NCBI GenBank assembly: GCA_022829145.1
Contig: CM040748.1
Location: forward strand, 30,952,501 to 31,016,500
From: Albula goreensis
Taxonomy: Eukaryota > Chordata > Actinopteri > Albuliformes > Albulidae
Length of the DNA: 64,000 nt
Reading direction: 5' to 3'
Part shown: positions 11,437 to 24,060 of the stretch, piece after piece
Position numbering within the stretch: position 1 is the stretch's first letter
Layout: every line of letters begins with the position of its first letter
Translations under genes and position numbers: made by a program
The notes under the pieces: generated by a model
Database searches by the model: none
What the model was told of the DNA's origin: nothing
The model's input: only the letters and a program-made list of their open reading frames with translations

Positions 11437-13839
11437 TTGAGCAGCCTGTTTATTTATAACGTTATACAGTTCAATTGATTTTTAAATGTAAAATAAGGCT
11501 TTGTGAAATTCTTTTCTTAGACTGAGTGATGATAAAGCACACAGTGATCATGTTAGGTCTTTTCTCAGCTTCCTGAAGCAGACCTGATACCAGCTCCTTC
11601 ACTGTTCTGCCAAGGAATGTTTTCACTCAGAGGTTTTTATCCTTTGAAGCATTTTTTACATCTGTGCTTTTAAATGGTGCACTTGAAGGAATTGTTTTTG
11701 TTCAGTGTGTATTTGATTGGATTTCTCAATGGTTCACTTGTTTGATTGGGGCAGAGGCTCTAGCCTGGTACCTGCTTCCTGGCACTCCTTTTTGATGGTT
11801 CAGTGGTCACACCAAATGACGCCTTGTGGAACATACTGGCAAATAAAAATACTAAATCTTTACATTTGAAACAGGCAGCGATTTTGAGACATTTTGAATG
11901 TAACAGGCTACAATTAGAATTCTTCTATGTCGTGTTCCAGCTGAAATATCTAAATTTGGCCATCGTTACTGGGAGAGCAATACATTGCATTTGTGTTTAC
12001 TTTACTGTGTACAAAGAGTATTTATGGTGTCTGGCTCCTATGTGATAAATGTCACATGAAACTGAGGATAAAAGGAGGTAATGACTGAGACAAGGATATA
12101 CATCCAGCACAAGCTTAATATTTAATTTAACACTTCAAAAAGATGTGCACAGGGGTGATACTTTTAAAAAAGCTGGTTTTTAAACCAGCATCTGAAAGAG
12201 CCATGTACATTTTCAAAGGACTATAATTTTCCCAAAGTATCCTGACCTTATCTGCGCAAGGATATTTTTTCTGCGTTAATCTCAGAAAAGTTTTTCTTTT
12301 CTCCATATTCTGTCAAAAGAGATTTGGGGGGCTTTCAGGAAATATATGAACTCGCCGTGAATATTGTTATAAGGAAATTCTTAATGGGATGGGTCAAGGA
12401 CCAGGCGTGGAGGAGGCAAAAGGAAAGTTCTTTTTAGTTGACATACAGTCAGATTTTATGCCTCCAAAAATAAATTCCCTTTATGCAAGTCCAAATAAGG
12501 AATAGCATTTTTTCTTCTTTTTAATTCACATAGTGCTTAGTCTTTCCACGACTCGTTTGCTTTTTTTTTTTTTTTGGTGCATATTTATTCCTGATGTGCC
12601 TTTCAGATTCTTTCACATTCTTTCCCACCGAGCGAACGCGATGGAGGGATCAGAACGTTGCTTCGAATGAGTTGTTTTTCAAGCCTGCAAAAAAAAAAAA
12701 GCGCGAGTGGAGCTGTCAGGCCGGACTGGTTGAGACTTATCAAGTGAAAAGAGAGCCGGCTGGAATGCGCCGCCTTTGACATAACAGGAAAAGCAGCAAA
12801 AGAAAACACCACAAACCTATTAATTACGAACCTGTGACACTTTGCCTACATTCAGCCTAGTGAAACATTTAACCCCCAAGGCCGGTAATTATGTATACAT
12901 TACCAATTGCTCCCCCTCTCCTCTCTCTTTTGCTCTCTCTCTCTCTCTCTCGTCATACCAATGGCTAACCCCCCACCACCACCACTACCACCACTGCCAC
13001 CCCACACCCCGACAGAGATTATGTGCTGGAAAGAAAGATAGATTTATACCATGTGCACTAGCGGTGTTTTGACTACCCCTGCACACTTCATTTCACTGCA
13101 TCATGAAAAAAAAACAGAAATACTGCCACATTGCTTTGCCTAGGCATACCCCATTCTCCAAAGCACAGAAGAGTAGGCTTTCCACTCTTGTGTCCGAAGC
13201 GATTAGAGGAACACGTTGAAAAAATGCCAGCATGCCGGTCTGGCTTTGTGCTGCGATCTGATGGGGGAGTGGGGGCTGAGCAGTTTGGTAATGGTGATGG
13301 ACCCGGCCATGACCCACGAGCGCGACCGAGGGGCGGGAATGTAGGACCCAGGTAGTTTCGTCCACGCCCCACCCGTCAGCACCATGTGATCACTAAAAAG
13401 AACTCTTCGGTCCATCATACAATATGAAATGTTTGGTAAATAAAGAACTCATCCTTGAATTTATTTCTACTATAATTTTCCTTTCAGAGGTCACAATGAT
13501 TGCTGTAATGTAAAAACGGCTATTTCTTCTAGAAGAATTTGAACCCCTCTCTGCACCCCCTTCCACAAAAAACCCTAATTGTATAATGGTGGCATGGCCA
13601 CTGTCTTGGAAAAACAAAAAAACAAAGTACATTACTTGACTCTGTAGGGCTGACACTATGTGCTTATGATGTCATACGTGAGGTCTCTTAGCAGTGCTAG
13701 GCCCATGTAACACCCCATTCCATGATTCCATTGCAAGACTTCAGACTTTCACATAATGTTGATGTCAAGGCCCGCTTGGGGGAGAAACAGCCATGCTCCC
13801 AATATCCATTAGGTCAGCCTGTCTTTTTCTTTCCCCTGG

Positions 13840-14110
13840 CCTGCAGTCAAAACTATGAAGTCAACCAACCGTCAGTGATATCGGACATACAGTACGTGTT
13901 GCGGGAATTGGAAAATTTTCATCGGCTCCTTTTAAGAACTGGCGAAATGCTATTAAATGATTACGTTAGGCATTGAAAAGGTCATCCTTTGTTACAATTT
14001 GCTTCTTGGAAGACTGTTCAAAGCTCAAAGTTACCTTGGAGGGACTGTCTTTTAATTGCTTGTTTAAAGTGTTTTTCCCCCAGAGCGTTTGACTGAATGG
14101 GCCTTCCAGT
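13840..14110. promoter_or_regulatory. Candidate conserved non-coding element
   Basis: Unique sequence including GTCAACCAACCGTCAGTGAT, GCTATTAAATGATTACG, CTTTTAATTGC and TCAAAGCTCAAAG. No repeat or coding signal. Confidence 0.3.
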
Positions 14111-15219
14111 TGTGGACTAAAATGACACGTTAAGTGTGACCCTGTGATTTTGCAACAGAGACAAGGCCTTCATAACACATTACATATGTTTGCATGTGGT
14201 TGGTGTTGATGGTGTGACTCTGTGTCGATGGCTTTAACACTTTCTCTGATGCTAATGAACTAGAAGAGGTCAATGGTGCTGAGGGAAACTATTCCTGTCT
14301 CCTCCAACTCAACTCTAATGTGGTCATCTGGTTTTTTACAGCTTAATTAGACCATTCAACAGGAAGTCCACACTGTATGCTGGTTTTTGCTTTCACCTGA
14401 AATTCCACAGCAAGGGTCAAGAAACCAGGTGAGGTGAAGAGTGCACTAAACTGGTTTACCTGGTTAATTAAATGCTGTGTAACAATGAAAATCGGCATAC
14501 CCTATGGGCCTCCAGGACTATGTGAGGACCATTGGATTAAACTGTATGTACAGCCCAGTATCACCTATTAATTTTTTACAGTGTTGTTGCCTTAAGATGA
14601 CCATGTTGAAAGGCCTAAATATAAAGCTGCATACATCTTAAGCTACATCCATTTACAGTTTGTTAAATCTTTGGAGTGTAACTCTTGTATTCCGTCAAAC
14701 CTAGTGTTTCTTTAAGCTATAAATGGAGTCTTTTTCATGTAATACAGACTGCTTATCAATTATTTTGTATGAGACATGCCTGCCACACAAATAGGAAATA
14801 TTTCTGCTATTCATGAAAAATAAAACTTCATTTCATGAGTGGTGTCTGCAGCTTTCTTGCGGTTTCCACGGATGTTTCTTGCAAGTACACAGCTTTGAGT
14901 CATTTATATCTTGTCTTTTTTTTGTGATTTTTTTGTTGGCGAACATATACATTCCTTACTTAATACATGTAGTAGAGACACAATGCACTGTGTCAACTGC
15001 ATTCTAAATTCAACCACAGTTTTATTTGTCTTATCGAGTTAAATTTCAATCAGTTTAAGCGACTGATGATATCAAAATGTTGCGTAAGTGTAAAAAAAAG
15101 TTGGTTAACTCGTCCGCTAACATTTAAGGATAACGATCATCACAGTTTGCTCAGAGATTTTGGTCCAGGATAAGAGCCAATGGAAGTCTATGAAAATGCC
15201 CACTAATGTATCATTTATC

Positions 15220-15660
15220 TTTGTGAGAGTGCCAGAGCTGGAGGATTGTGTTTTCTCCCACTGTAAGCGTAACGCGCAATGGCTGCAAAGCTTTGTCATC
15301 GTGGATTTCGCTGCCCACTTGGCCTCCGTATGCAAAATGCAATCCCTTCTCTTTCCTCATCCCAACCACTCCATCTTAGGGTTCCCTTGACAACAATGCC
15401 ATCTCCAGCCAGACAGTTCATCCGGTGCCTGCACTCTATAAAGCGCCGTTTGCCGTTATTGACGCGCAGAAAATATGTATCGCTTTTCTAATTACTTATT
15501 GGTCACAACCAATTAGGGAAGTTTTAAGGCAGTGGCAGGCTTATATAAATATACTGGCAAAGTTCAACTGCCACGATTCCTGACAATTAAATTGTTCTGT
15601 CACTGGGGGACTTTCATTAATCTCAACTTGTCATTCTTGTTTATGCAGGTTATAATGGGT
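15220..15660. promoter_or_regulatory. Candidate enhancer with mirrored CCAAT boxes
   Basis: Non-repetitive, with CpGs around 15265-15440. At 15498-15513 ATTGGT-CACA-ACCAAT is an inverted pair of CCAAT (NF-Y type) boxes directly flanked by TAATTACTT and TTAGGG. Further right come ACAATTAAATTGTTC and TTCATTAATCTC. A (TG)21 run follows at 15691. Confidence 0.4.
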
Positions 15661-15682
15661 TGAGTGTGCTTGAGCGTGCATG

Positions 15683-15690
<8 letters not shown>

Positions 15691-15732
<42 letters not shown>
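15691..15732. repeat. (TG)21 microsatellite
   Basis: Perfect run preceded by imperfect TGTGCG units from about 15660. Confidence 0.95.
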
Positions 15733-15737
<5 letters not shown>

Positions 15738-16269
15738 GAGTGTGCACGCATGCTTGCATGTGGTAATGAACTCAGAAACGAAAAAAAAACTCTTCTTCTT
15801 AACTGTTTATGGGAGAAGAGCCTTAACCACTTAAGCCAACTGGCAAGCCTTGCACATTACTTCACACGAAACTCTTAACAGACATTTTAGATTGCTTGGA
15901 AACATCAAAGCTTGAATACACAAGGACTGATTTTTAAAATAACATGGAAATCATTTTCCCTTCAGAAATCTTTGCAAAGCAGACATTCATAAAGAGGTAC
16001 ATTCCAGATAAAGATACAGTTCAAGTTTGGCATTTTACAGCTTATATTAAGAGCGCATAGAGCGATCAAACGTCTTACGTTGGTGTTTTTGGTTCGCCAC
16101 AATGAAACCTTTCCGATCACAAACCACGAAAGCTCATTAATTCATTTTTTTTGTGTCCATACCAAATTTGTGATGCATTTAATAAAATTCTATATGAAAT
16201 ATGAATACAGAACTGAATATTTTAGGGTTTGATAAAAGTCTGTATCAGATATTATAATCAGATTTCCCT

Positions 16270-17030
16270 TCTGGGTGGCTCATCATCCCAACGAAGGGCA
16301 ATTGATTATTTCTAACACATTTGGGGGTGGGATGGAGGTGTGGGGGGGGTGCCAAATTCTTTTTGCATGATGGAGTGAGCGCCATTGGCTCGGAGGGCCA
16401 TCCGTTATCCATGAAATAATAGTGATCACATCTCCCCGGGCCAGGGGGATTAAGAGGATGATAACCCTGTCAGGGCGGCCCACTCCGTCACCCTAACTCT
16501 GGGGATTGTGGGTAATTATCGGCCGTCACCATCAGTCAGGCCTCCCGAGGCTCGGGCCTCTTTCACATGCCAGATATTTCCGAAATTAATCATGTCTCTC
16601 TCTCTTTCTCTTCTCCTCCTCCTGTCTTTTTTCCCCTCTCTCTCTCCACGTCTTTTCATGTTAATGGAGGTGGTGTTGCGAGGGGGAGACCCTCCTTGAG
16701 GGGGCTGAAAGGCCCTGTTTTGCATGGCCAGTGTCTGGGCCCTGATGCGCTGCCAGACCCCTAAGAAGGATCCTTCGGGGTGACCCCCCACCCAACCCCC
16801 CGGCCCCCCTCAGCGGGAGAAGGGGCATTTGTCACCGCGTGTTCCACTCGCACCCCGGGGCTGGTGCATGCTAATTTGACCCATTGTTTCAGGGTGACTG
16901 CCTTCCCAGTGCCCTGGAACAAAGAGCCTTTTGCATACGCCTCTGTTTGGCCTTGTTTAATATTAACATCTGAATATTCAGCCTGGGTCTACGGCCGCGA
17001 TATCAAAGCAGCCCAGAAAAGTAACTAGCT
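16270..17030. promoter_or_regulatory. Candidate GC-rich conserved block
   Basis: Includes GGGCAATTGATTATTTC, AAATAATAGTGATCACATC, ACCCTGTCAGGGCGG, GGTAATTATCGGCC and ATTTCCGAAATTAATC, interrupted by a (TC)n stretch at about 16595-16645. Short open frames on both strands cross-cut each other and show no protein family. G12 and T-rich homopolymers follow at 17050-17073. Confidence 0.35.
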
Positions 17031-18233
17031 TTTTTTGTTTTGTTTTGGGTTTTTTTTTTTTGGGGGGGGGGGGTTCCTGAACAGGATTGTGTAATTTCTG
17101 TTTGAAATATGCTTCTTCATTGGGACATTCAGGAGACGGAAGCGTAAATTGCAGTGACTTGCAGGGCTTGTCGCTGGTTTGCTTTACTTTCCTGTCCGGG
17201 GAGGAATTACTGGGCTGTGTGATTTCATGACAGTAAATAGCATAATATGTATGAGGGGGTGTTAAAGTCTCCAAGCTGCCAAAGGTGAACAAGGCAGCTC
17301 TTTGTAAGCTTTACCTGCGAAAACGTTAGCACAGCATGCTCTCATTTCCTGGAGTTCATATGGTTAAAAATGCATTTCTTGCATTTTTATTTAAAATATG
17401 AAACATAAAATATTTTAATGCGACTGTCTTTAAATACAGTTTTAGAGCATGTGCTGTGGTGTGCTTCTTAAAGTAGATTCAATAAATAATAAATATAAAG
17501 ACTAAAAAAACATAAACACCAGGTGCTTTCTATTTAAAGTGGTGTAATTCAATTAAACAGTAACATTTTTATGCTGTCATTCATATTCATACAGTGAGCA
17601 TGAATTTTCATAAAGCTGTGACTTTATAGAAGCAAAAACAAATTTAGCATGCCATTCATATTTATCTGTACGAACAGCATACTGTAACAAATTCTAAATA
17701 TTGAAGGTGTGTGCTTGCAGTGGTTCTGGCATGTTTTTAAACATTCACTTTACACCCGTCCATAAAATGTGTTTTTTTTTTCCAGTTCGATCAACATCAG
17801 ACATTTTAGGGAAATCTGGTCGCAGACTCTGTAGCCAGACAGGTCCAGAAGTGTACGTTCAGCTCAGTGCACTCGCGTTTAAATGTATATGATGAGATGC
17901 TAAACAAATCCGGGCAATTTTAATGTCAAGAGTGATGACAGGCACGTCAAAAAAACCCGTGACCGTCCCAGGCCCAGATAGGGGACCGTAACCTTAATTA
18001 ACCGCGTCTCACGCTCGTGGTGACGTTACGCTGAGCAAAGCAGAGCGGACACTGAGGAGGGCGGACGGTAATCTGCAGAGACTGGGTCGCTGGGCCCGGC
18101 CGTCTGATCCATGCTGACTGGCATGTGGCACGGGGGGGGACGAGACAAGAGGAGTCTTCTCACTAATTACGAAGTCTGCCAACTGCTCCTACTGTGAGAT
18201 AATGCATGCAGACCACTCCTCGGTCGCTGATTC

Positions 18234-18259
18234 TGTGTGTGTGTGTGTGTGTGTGTGTG
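18234..18259. repeat. (TG)13 microsatellite followed by G-rich tracts
   Basis: A perfect TG run. Downstream, 18262-18325 is G-rich, and 18451-18468 is G12-T-G5, a likely quadruplex-forming run. Confidence 0.9.
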
Positions 18260-19459
18260 AAGGGTGAGTTTTGGGGTTGGGGTGGGGAGGGAGGCAGGGT
18301 GAAGGAGGTATGGGGGAAGGGGGGCATGGTCAGAAATGTCTGCTCAGGCCTGCATCCCGAGCAGGCTGGGAAAGCTGCATGTTAATTATGGAGGGCTGGA
18401 TTGATTAAAATTTATTTGCCCTTGAAATCTGCATAGCTGCAGGACACCCCGGGGGGGGGGGGTGGGGGCGCTCTCAGACTTTAGGAGAGTTTCTGCAAGA
18501 GTGCTGTGTGATCCCTCTCTCTCTCTGTTACTCTCTCTCTTTCTCTCATGCGTAATGGGCGCAATGAGCGAGACTAAGGCCCCGGCCGTTTCACCTGAGG
18601 GGTGTCCCAGGGGTCAGAGGTCATGTGTAATGACTTTTTTTCCGCCGCGTCTTTAAGACTGTAAATGAGCAGGGATAGGGGTGGGGGATACACCTCAGTA
18701 CACTTCCTTTGTCTCAGGGCCAGCTCCAGATCAAACCAACGACTTCTCTCCGTGCTCCGACGAGGCAGCGATCCGGAGCAGGCGTGATACGCACGCGTCT
18801 GGAGGTCTGCGGACCATAAAGAGCAGAGCCCGTCCTGCGTCTGAAACCGAGAGGGGAAGGATCAGATACGAATAACCAATGTGGCAGGGGCCGGGCTGCA
18901 TCTAGACAGGCGGAATAAAACAGGCAGCGAGAGACTCGGTGACGCAGCCGCGTGAATCCAGAGATAACACATCACACTCGCTTTGAGCCGGGCCTGGCTG
19001 CTCTGTAGAGGCTGGTGTTTTCTTTTCAGTCTGGCCCTGTATTGTCCCAGCATCCTGTCTTTGTGTGAGGGAACATAAAAGCTCATGGCCATTCAAAATA
19101 CCTACACGGACTTAGCATACTACATTTATTTCTAATATTTGTCTTCATTAAGGATTGTGAGCACTTTAGATTTTTTTAAGTGCTTATTTTTTAACTTGAA
19201 GTATATTGCTAAGTTATACCAAGCTCATAACATCTGATAAATGTTTTTTTTTTTTTCAAAATTAAAATGTATTCAATTTAATAGTTAAGTTTCCAATTTG
19301 TGAAGCCGATGAAAAATTCAGAGTCAGGAAAACTACTTGTTTTTTCCACTGTATTCACATTGCGGAAGATTTTTATCACATAAAACAATGAAAAGCATCA
19401 ATAAAAGTATGCTAGCGCAAGACGCTTTACCCGTGTACGGATAAACGTTCGTTGTTGGG

Positions 19460-19600
19460 CCTCTTTGAGATCCCTCTGTCTCTGTGATTGGTAGCCCAAT
19501 GTCCATTGTCCATATGTTAATATCTCATAACCTCTGCTTGACCTGTCACCTTTGAATTACATTAATCTGCTGGCTGAGTAATGAATGAAGCCCATGACGC
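19460..19600. promoter_or_regulatory. Candidate element with TALE- and TCF-like sites
   Basis: TGACCTGTCACCTTTGAATT packs a reverse MEIS core (CTGTCA), a nuclear-receptor half-site (TGACCT) and a TCF-like CTTTGAA into about 17 bases. ACATTAATCTG follows. GATTGGTAGCCCAATG just left has mirrored CCAAT-like boxes. Confidence 0.35.
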
Positions 19601-19629
19601 CGACTGAAGAAAAACAGATCTGGAAAAGC

Positions 19630-19692
19630 CACTGAGGGAGGAAAAAAAGAGGTGGAGGGAGAGGAGGTAGAGGTGGAGGAGGAGGAGGGGCA
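19630..19692. repeat. Purine-rich GGA tract
   Basis: Nearly uninterrupted purines (GAGGGAGGAAAAAAAGAGG, then GGAGGAGGAGGAGGGG) with only a few T. Could form triplex or quadruplex structure. The Pro/Ser-rich minus-strand frames here are composition artefacts. Confidence 0.8.
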
Positions 19693-20770
19693 AAGATAAA
19701 CAGAAAGTTGAGGAACGTTAACGTCCATTTTCTCCCCCACCCCCCCCCTTCCCATCTTGGGGTTTCAGGAGTCCGACAATGCGCCCTCCGTTTTTGGTTC
19801 GAGGAGGTGGCAAAATGGTAAAATCCCCACGGTTGGGTCCTGCGAAGCGAGGCGGACCTCATGAACATGGCGCTCCCTGCTTTCATTTGCCTTTATGAAC
19901 TGTAGTTTGTTCTGTATCCACAGCTCCTGCCTGGATGTTGTAAAGGGTGGCCAGGCAGGCCCAGGGCAGCCATAAAACAGGCACTCTCCATGTGCGGGAT
20001 GGGGAGTAATTGAAAAAGGTTTTATCTGGTTTTGTGGAATGCTTCAAGATGATTTTCTTTTCTGCCGGCAGCTTTCGTCCCAGATAATGAACTCAGCTAA
20101 TAAAACGTGAAGTGCTAATTCTGGAAGTAGTATTGTATTTCATTTATCTGTTATTATTATTATTTATGATTATTATTATTATAAATCAGACTCACCTTTA
20201 TCATCAAGTGATAATGTAGCATAACTTGCAGCAATTTGAAAACCAGTTGTTTCACAGCAGCTGTGATAACTTGCAGTTTGATTAACAGTCAGGCAGGTCT
20301 GCATTTGTCCATTTTTTAACATGAGTAGCCCCTACTCTGTCATTAAGCAGGAGTCAAAAGCTCACCCCAGTGAGTACCTCTGTTCTGCTAGCCCGCAGGA
20401 GCTAGCCTAAGGCCTCGAATGTGCCTAGCCTACCCCTCTCACGACTGTGAAAGGGGTCACTCCTGTAAAAGGTGAACTTTTGATGAGCAGTCGGTTTGGG
20501 TCCAGGCACTTCATTTTCGAGAGAGAGAGACTAGGTTTGCCATTTTCAATTTATCGTGTGAGTATTGTTTTTTTGTGTCTTTTTGAGCAAAGAAAAAATA
20601 CATAAACATCAGAATATGAAACCATGATTATTTTTTCATATTGTCTTTGCACAGAAAGGCATACATGAATTTGGCTTCAATTTTATACCACATCCTTCAA
20701 ACAAGTGGTTGCAGTGTCATGTATTTCAGGCACAGGGTGTTTTTTTTCAATTCTGCCTTCTTTTTTTAAG

Positions 20771-20806
20771 CACCTCTGTAACGTTTGCTGGCGTTACGTT
20801 TAGGTG
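20771..20806. other. Nested inverted repeat (hairpin-capable)
   Basis: CACCT (20771-20775) and GTAACG (20778-20783) are mirrored by CGTTAC (20792-20797) and AGGTG (20802-20806) around an 8-bp centre. The inner arms resemble paired MYB-type TAACG half-sites and the outer arms ZEB-type CACCT boxes. A CpG-rich unique stretch continues to about 21020. Confidence 0.5.
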
Positions 20807-22814
20807 ATTTAAGCTTTGTTTGTCACTGCGTTCTGGTGGGTTGCCTGCCGCGGAGGATTTCTTAGAAAGCGGTGGAAGAATATGGCGGTTTTCTGCAACC
20901 GTTGCAGACTCCTTCCTCCTGCGGCCTCTCAGTGTGGAAACACGGTTAACCCCTGAGAACCTGACGCACAGAGGCCTGGCCAACCTGGCAGATAGTCTTC
21001 CTGATTGTTTCAAGCGAATAAAACGTTTTTTCAAAATTGTTACTTTTAATCTAATCTAAGAAAACCATAAAATGTCTCTTGTTGGAGATCCAAGCCAGGA
21101 AAGCAACATTTTGTAAAATGACAACTGGTAAGCCACAAGCTATAAAACAATGAAGTACAATTAAAACTGACAAATTATGTATGGAAACTAATTAAATGTT
21201 GAATTTTCCAAAATAATTCAAATGGGATACATTTTATTTAAAAGCCAATTTTATAAATTAGACATGGCACGATGCAAATTATATTGGACCTTAGAATGAC
21301 AATTAAGGAACAAAGATAATACTTTGTCAGCAAATAATCTCCAGTAGTATTAAAATGTGTTTGTATTTTGCACATTATAAAGGGGAGTTACATTTAAATT
21401 CAATTTCTGAAATAAGGACATAAATCAATTGTGCAACAGGAGCAAACCCAATCAATATAATGTGTTTCTGCTTCTTAAATCAATTGCTGAAAATGTCTTA
21501 CCTCTCCTCAGTTTTGAACCAGTGTTTTTTAATCTTGGGAGTTTTTAGCCTGAGTGCAAATTTTATAGCAAATATAAAATATCACAATCTGCAATCTGGA
21601 AAGATGTGAATCTCTGTAAATATCGTATATAACCCCATTTTTAATTAAGTTACATACTTCATTTCTCCTTGAAAAGATATCCACCAGACTCACTTTTGCC
21701 AAACTTTCTGTAACAAGCAATAACAAAAAATGATATATAGTACAATATGTATTATTGTTATTATACTATTTTGTTTAAAATGTGATGATGTCATGGTTTC
21801 ACTTATCATTGGGGAGCAACCTGATAAAATGTGATAATGAGGGTGAGGTCACTCTTATGCATTTAATATATTCCAGAGATATCAACCTTTAAAAAAATCC
21901 ATGCAAGAGATATTTGCAATACTATCACTGTGTTTACCGGTGCATATCCAGCAAAGGGCGGAGCAGCCAAAGATAACAAATAAAATGGGATATTATTGTG
22001 CTGACATGAGCACGGTAAGATGAATGGTGTGGCATGCATAGGTGCACACATAAGGCTTCTGAATCACATGCCATGCTCTCTGGCGTGACATACTGTAAGC
22101 GATTGCGAAACCAGAGGAGCAGTCCGGTACAAGCTGGGGGCACGACCTGTGGCTGCTTCAAAGCACGCCCGCGTTGTATCGGGTTCACCCGTTCGTCGAG
22201 AGGTGCAACGGTCGGGTTGTTACCCAGCAGTTAGGTGAAGAACAGGCCGGGAATCCATTTTGGCTCTTATTCACAGGCAGGCGTGAAGCACGGACAGTGC
22301 AGGCATTGCCCCATTGGCCGTTGAGGCAGGAACCGGAAACCTGAAACCTGGGTAGCAGAGGGGCCTCGCACTGACGCTCGAAAAATGGAACAGGTTGCTG
22401 AAATTTCATTTCACAGAGGACGAATTCTGTACTCTTTCAATCACATATAGATCCGTTTCACAGTGAGGGAATTGATAAGCCTTAATTTCATACTGTAGCA
22501 TTCCTGATCAAAGGAAACACACATTTTTTTGTACCTTTTAACCATTCATTCAGCCTGATATGTGAAATTCAGATTAAGTTACTCGATTTACACTTTGAAA
22601 TTATATTACAACTTATATTTATACTCTTTAATAAAACATTAATAAAGACAAAAAACACAAACAAATGTAATTATATTTAAAAACCGCTATATATAAAAAC
22701 TCTTCCATTCACAATGCAGAATTATATTTGAACTCGCCTTGTTATACTCCATGATAAATTCATTAAAAAATGAAAAAGAAAACAAACCCAAATACAAGAG
22801 GTTGACTATGAGTT

Positions 22815-22917
22815 AAAAGCCATTTGAGTGGGAATGTGACATCAGGACATGATCAGGGATTTGAGCCCATAACATTTTGGATTCAAGCTTTGATCTCTAA
22901 CCATTGCACGACACTGT
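22815..22917 (-). mobile_element. Degenerate tRNA-derived SINE head, reversed
   Basis: On the minus strand from 22917: GTCGTGCAATGGTTAGAGAT (A-box-like), then GCTTGAATCCAAAATG and GGGCTCAAATCCCTGATC (B-box-like). This matches the usual promoter spacing of fish tRNA SINEs, with several substitutions. No intact tail or target-site duplication was recognised. Confidence 0.55.
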
Positions 22918-23829
22918 CAATCAAATAGTATGATGTGGGATGGAATGTATGCGAGAGGAAAGGTGATCTGCGGGCGATTGTCCCCCCCCTCCAAACCCCC
23001 GACCCCCCCCACAGTGGCACACCGCTCGAAGCACATACCTGCTGTCTGGCCGATCACAGCAGATGTCAACTCCAAAGCGATATTTGGGTAAGTGTGCGGG
23101 AGAATTCCAATGCTATGATTTCACTCAAAACCAAATAAGCCCATGTAGACAGAAGACTAACAAACTCTTTCAGTGTGTGATGCATTGCTCTGGAAAAGCA
23201 TGCAAAGCATTAACCGGTGCAGAGACAGTTTGTCAGTGATGTGTTTATTTTCAAAGTTCTGTTGTCATTATTGATACATGTTGTCAGGGCATTTAGACTT
23301 TTAGCTAACTTGGGGGCTGGCTCAATGCAAGTGCAAAGAAGGAGGTCATTCAAAAATCAATAATTAACTGAAAGAAACCATACTTTTTTTCTTTATTCAT
23401 ATTTCCTTTGTTTAAAAAACAAACCTTGAGTTCAGTTTGCCCTTATATTTCTCACACTGATGCATGCTTTAGTTTATGGTTTCTAAAGTATATGTTTCAT
23501 CAATTGAAAGTGATGTGGCAAGGATAAGAGGCTGCGGAATGCTGAGAGTAATAATTATGTGCATGTAATATTAATCTGTTATTTCTTTCAATCCCATGTC
23601 TTAATCATGGCAGATAATTCAAGATGGTAAAACCAGATGTGGTAGGGTTTCATATCTGTGTAAATGTGTTGAAATTAAGAGGGAATTTTTGAAGGAATTT
23701 GCCATGTCATCTCAAGGACAGAAGTGATACTCATTTTCTCTTTTAGGAATGCTTAATGCCAGTGTGTGTGAGTGAGTGTGAGAGAGACTGAGAGTGCTTT
23801 CAGAGCCTTAAAGGTGAGGGGGGATACTG

Positions 23830-24060
23830 ACAGCAGCACAGCACTGAAAACTCAGGTGGCATTTTGGTATGCAGTTAATTAAGGTTTTAATTGCACAGCT
23901 TCTTGTGGCAGTTTTATACCTCATAAAGCAGACACCATGGGGGCTCAGTGGAGTTTAACTTGGGCTGCAGGTGTTCGGCCTGTTGGGTGGCATAAATTAT
24001 TAAATTAGCAAGAATACTCCTCACCTGCACAAATCATTTATACCTGCTATGTCTTCTGAT
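23830..24060. promoter_or_regulatory. Candidate conserved non-coding element
   Basis: GCAGTTAATTAAGGTTTTAATTGC around 23871-23894, then GGCATAAATTATTAAATTAGC near 23991-24010, with CACCTG/CAGGTG E-boxes. Non-repetitive. Confidence 0.35.

Larger units (their letters stand above)
11437..20770. other. Gene desert segment
   Basis: Non-coding. Candidate blocks are listed separately. A further CpG-rich unique stretch at 12590-12800 and (TC)n at 12933-12951 were noted. 13090-13400 has frames on both strands without protein identity. 14130-15100 and 17310-17880 show nothing specific. 17930-18200 and 18560-18900 are CpG-rich and may also be regulatory. 20120-20760 holds TTATTATTA repeats and unremarkable AT-rich sequence. 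Confidence 0.55.
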
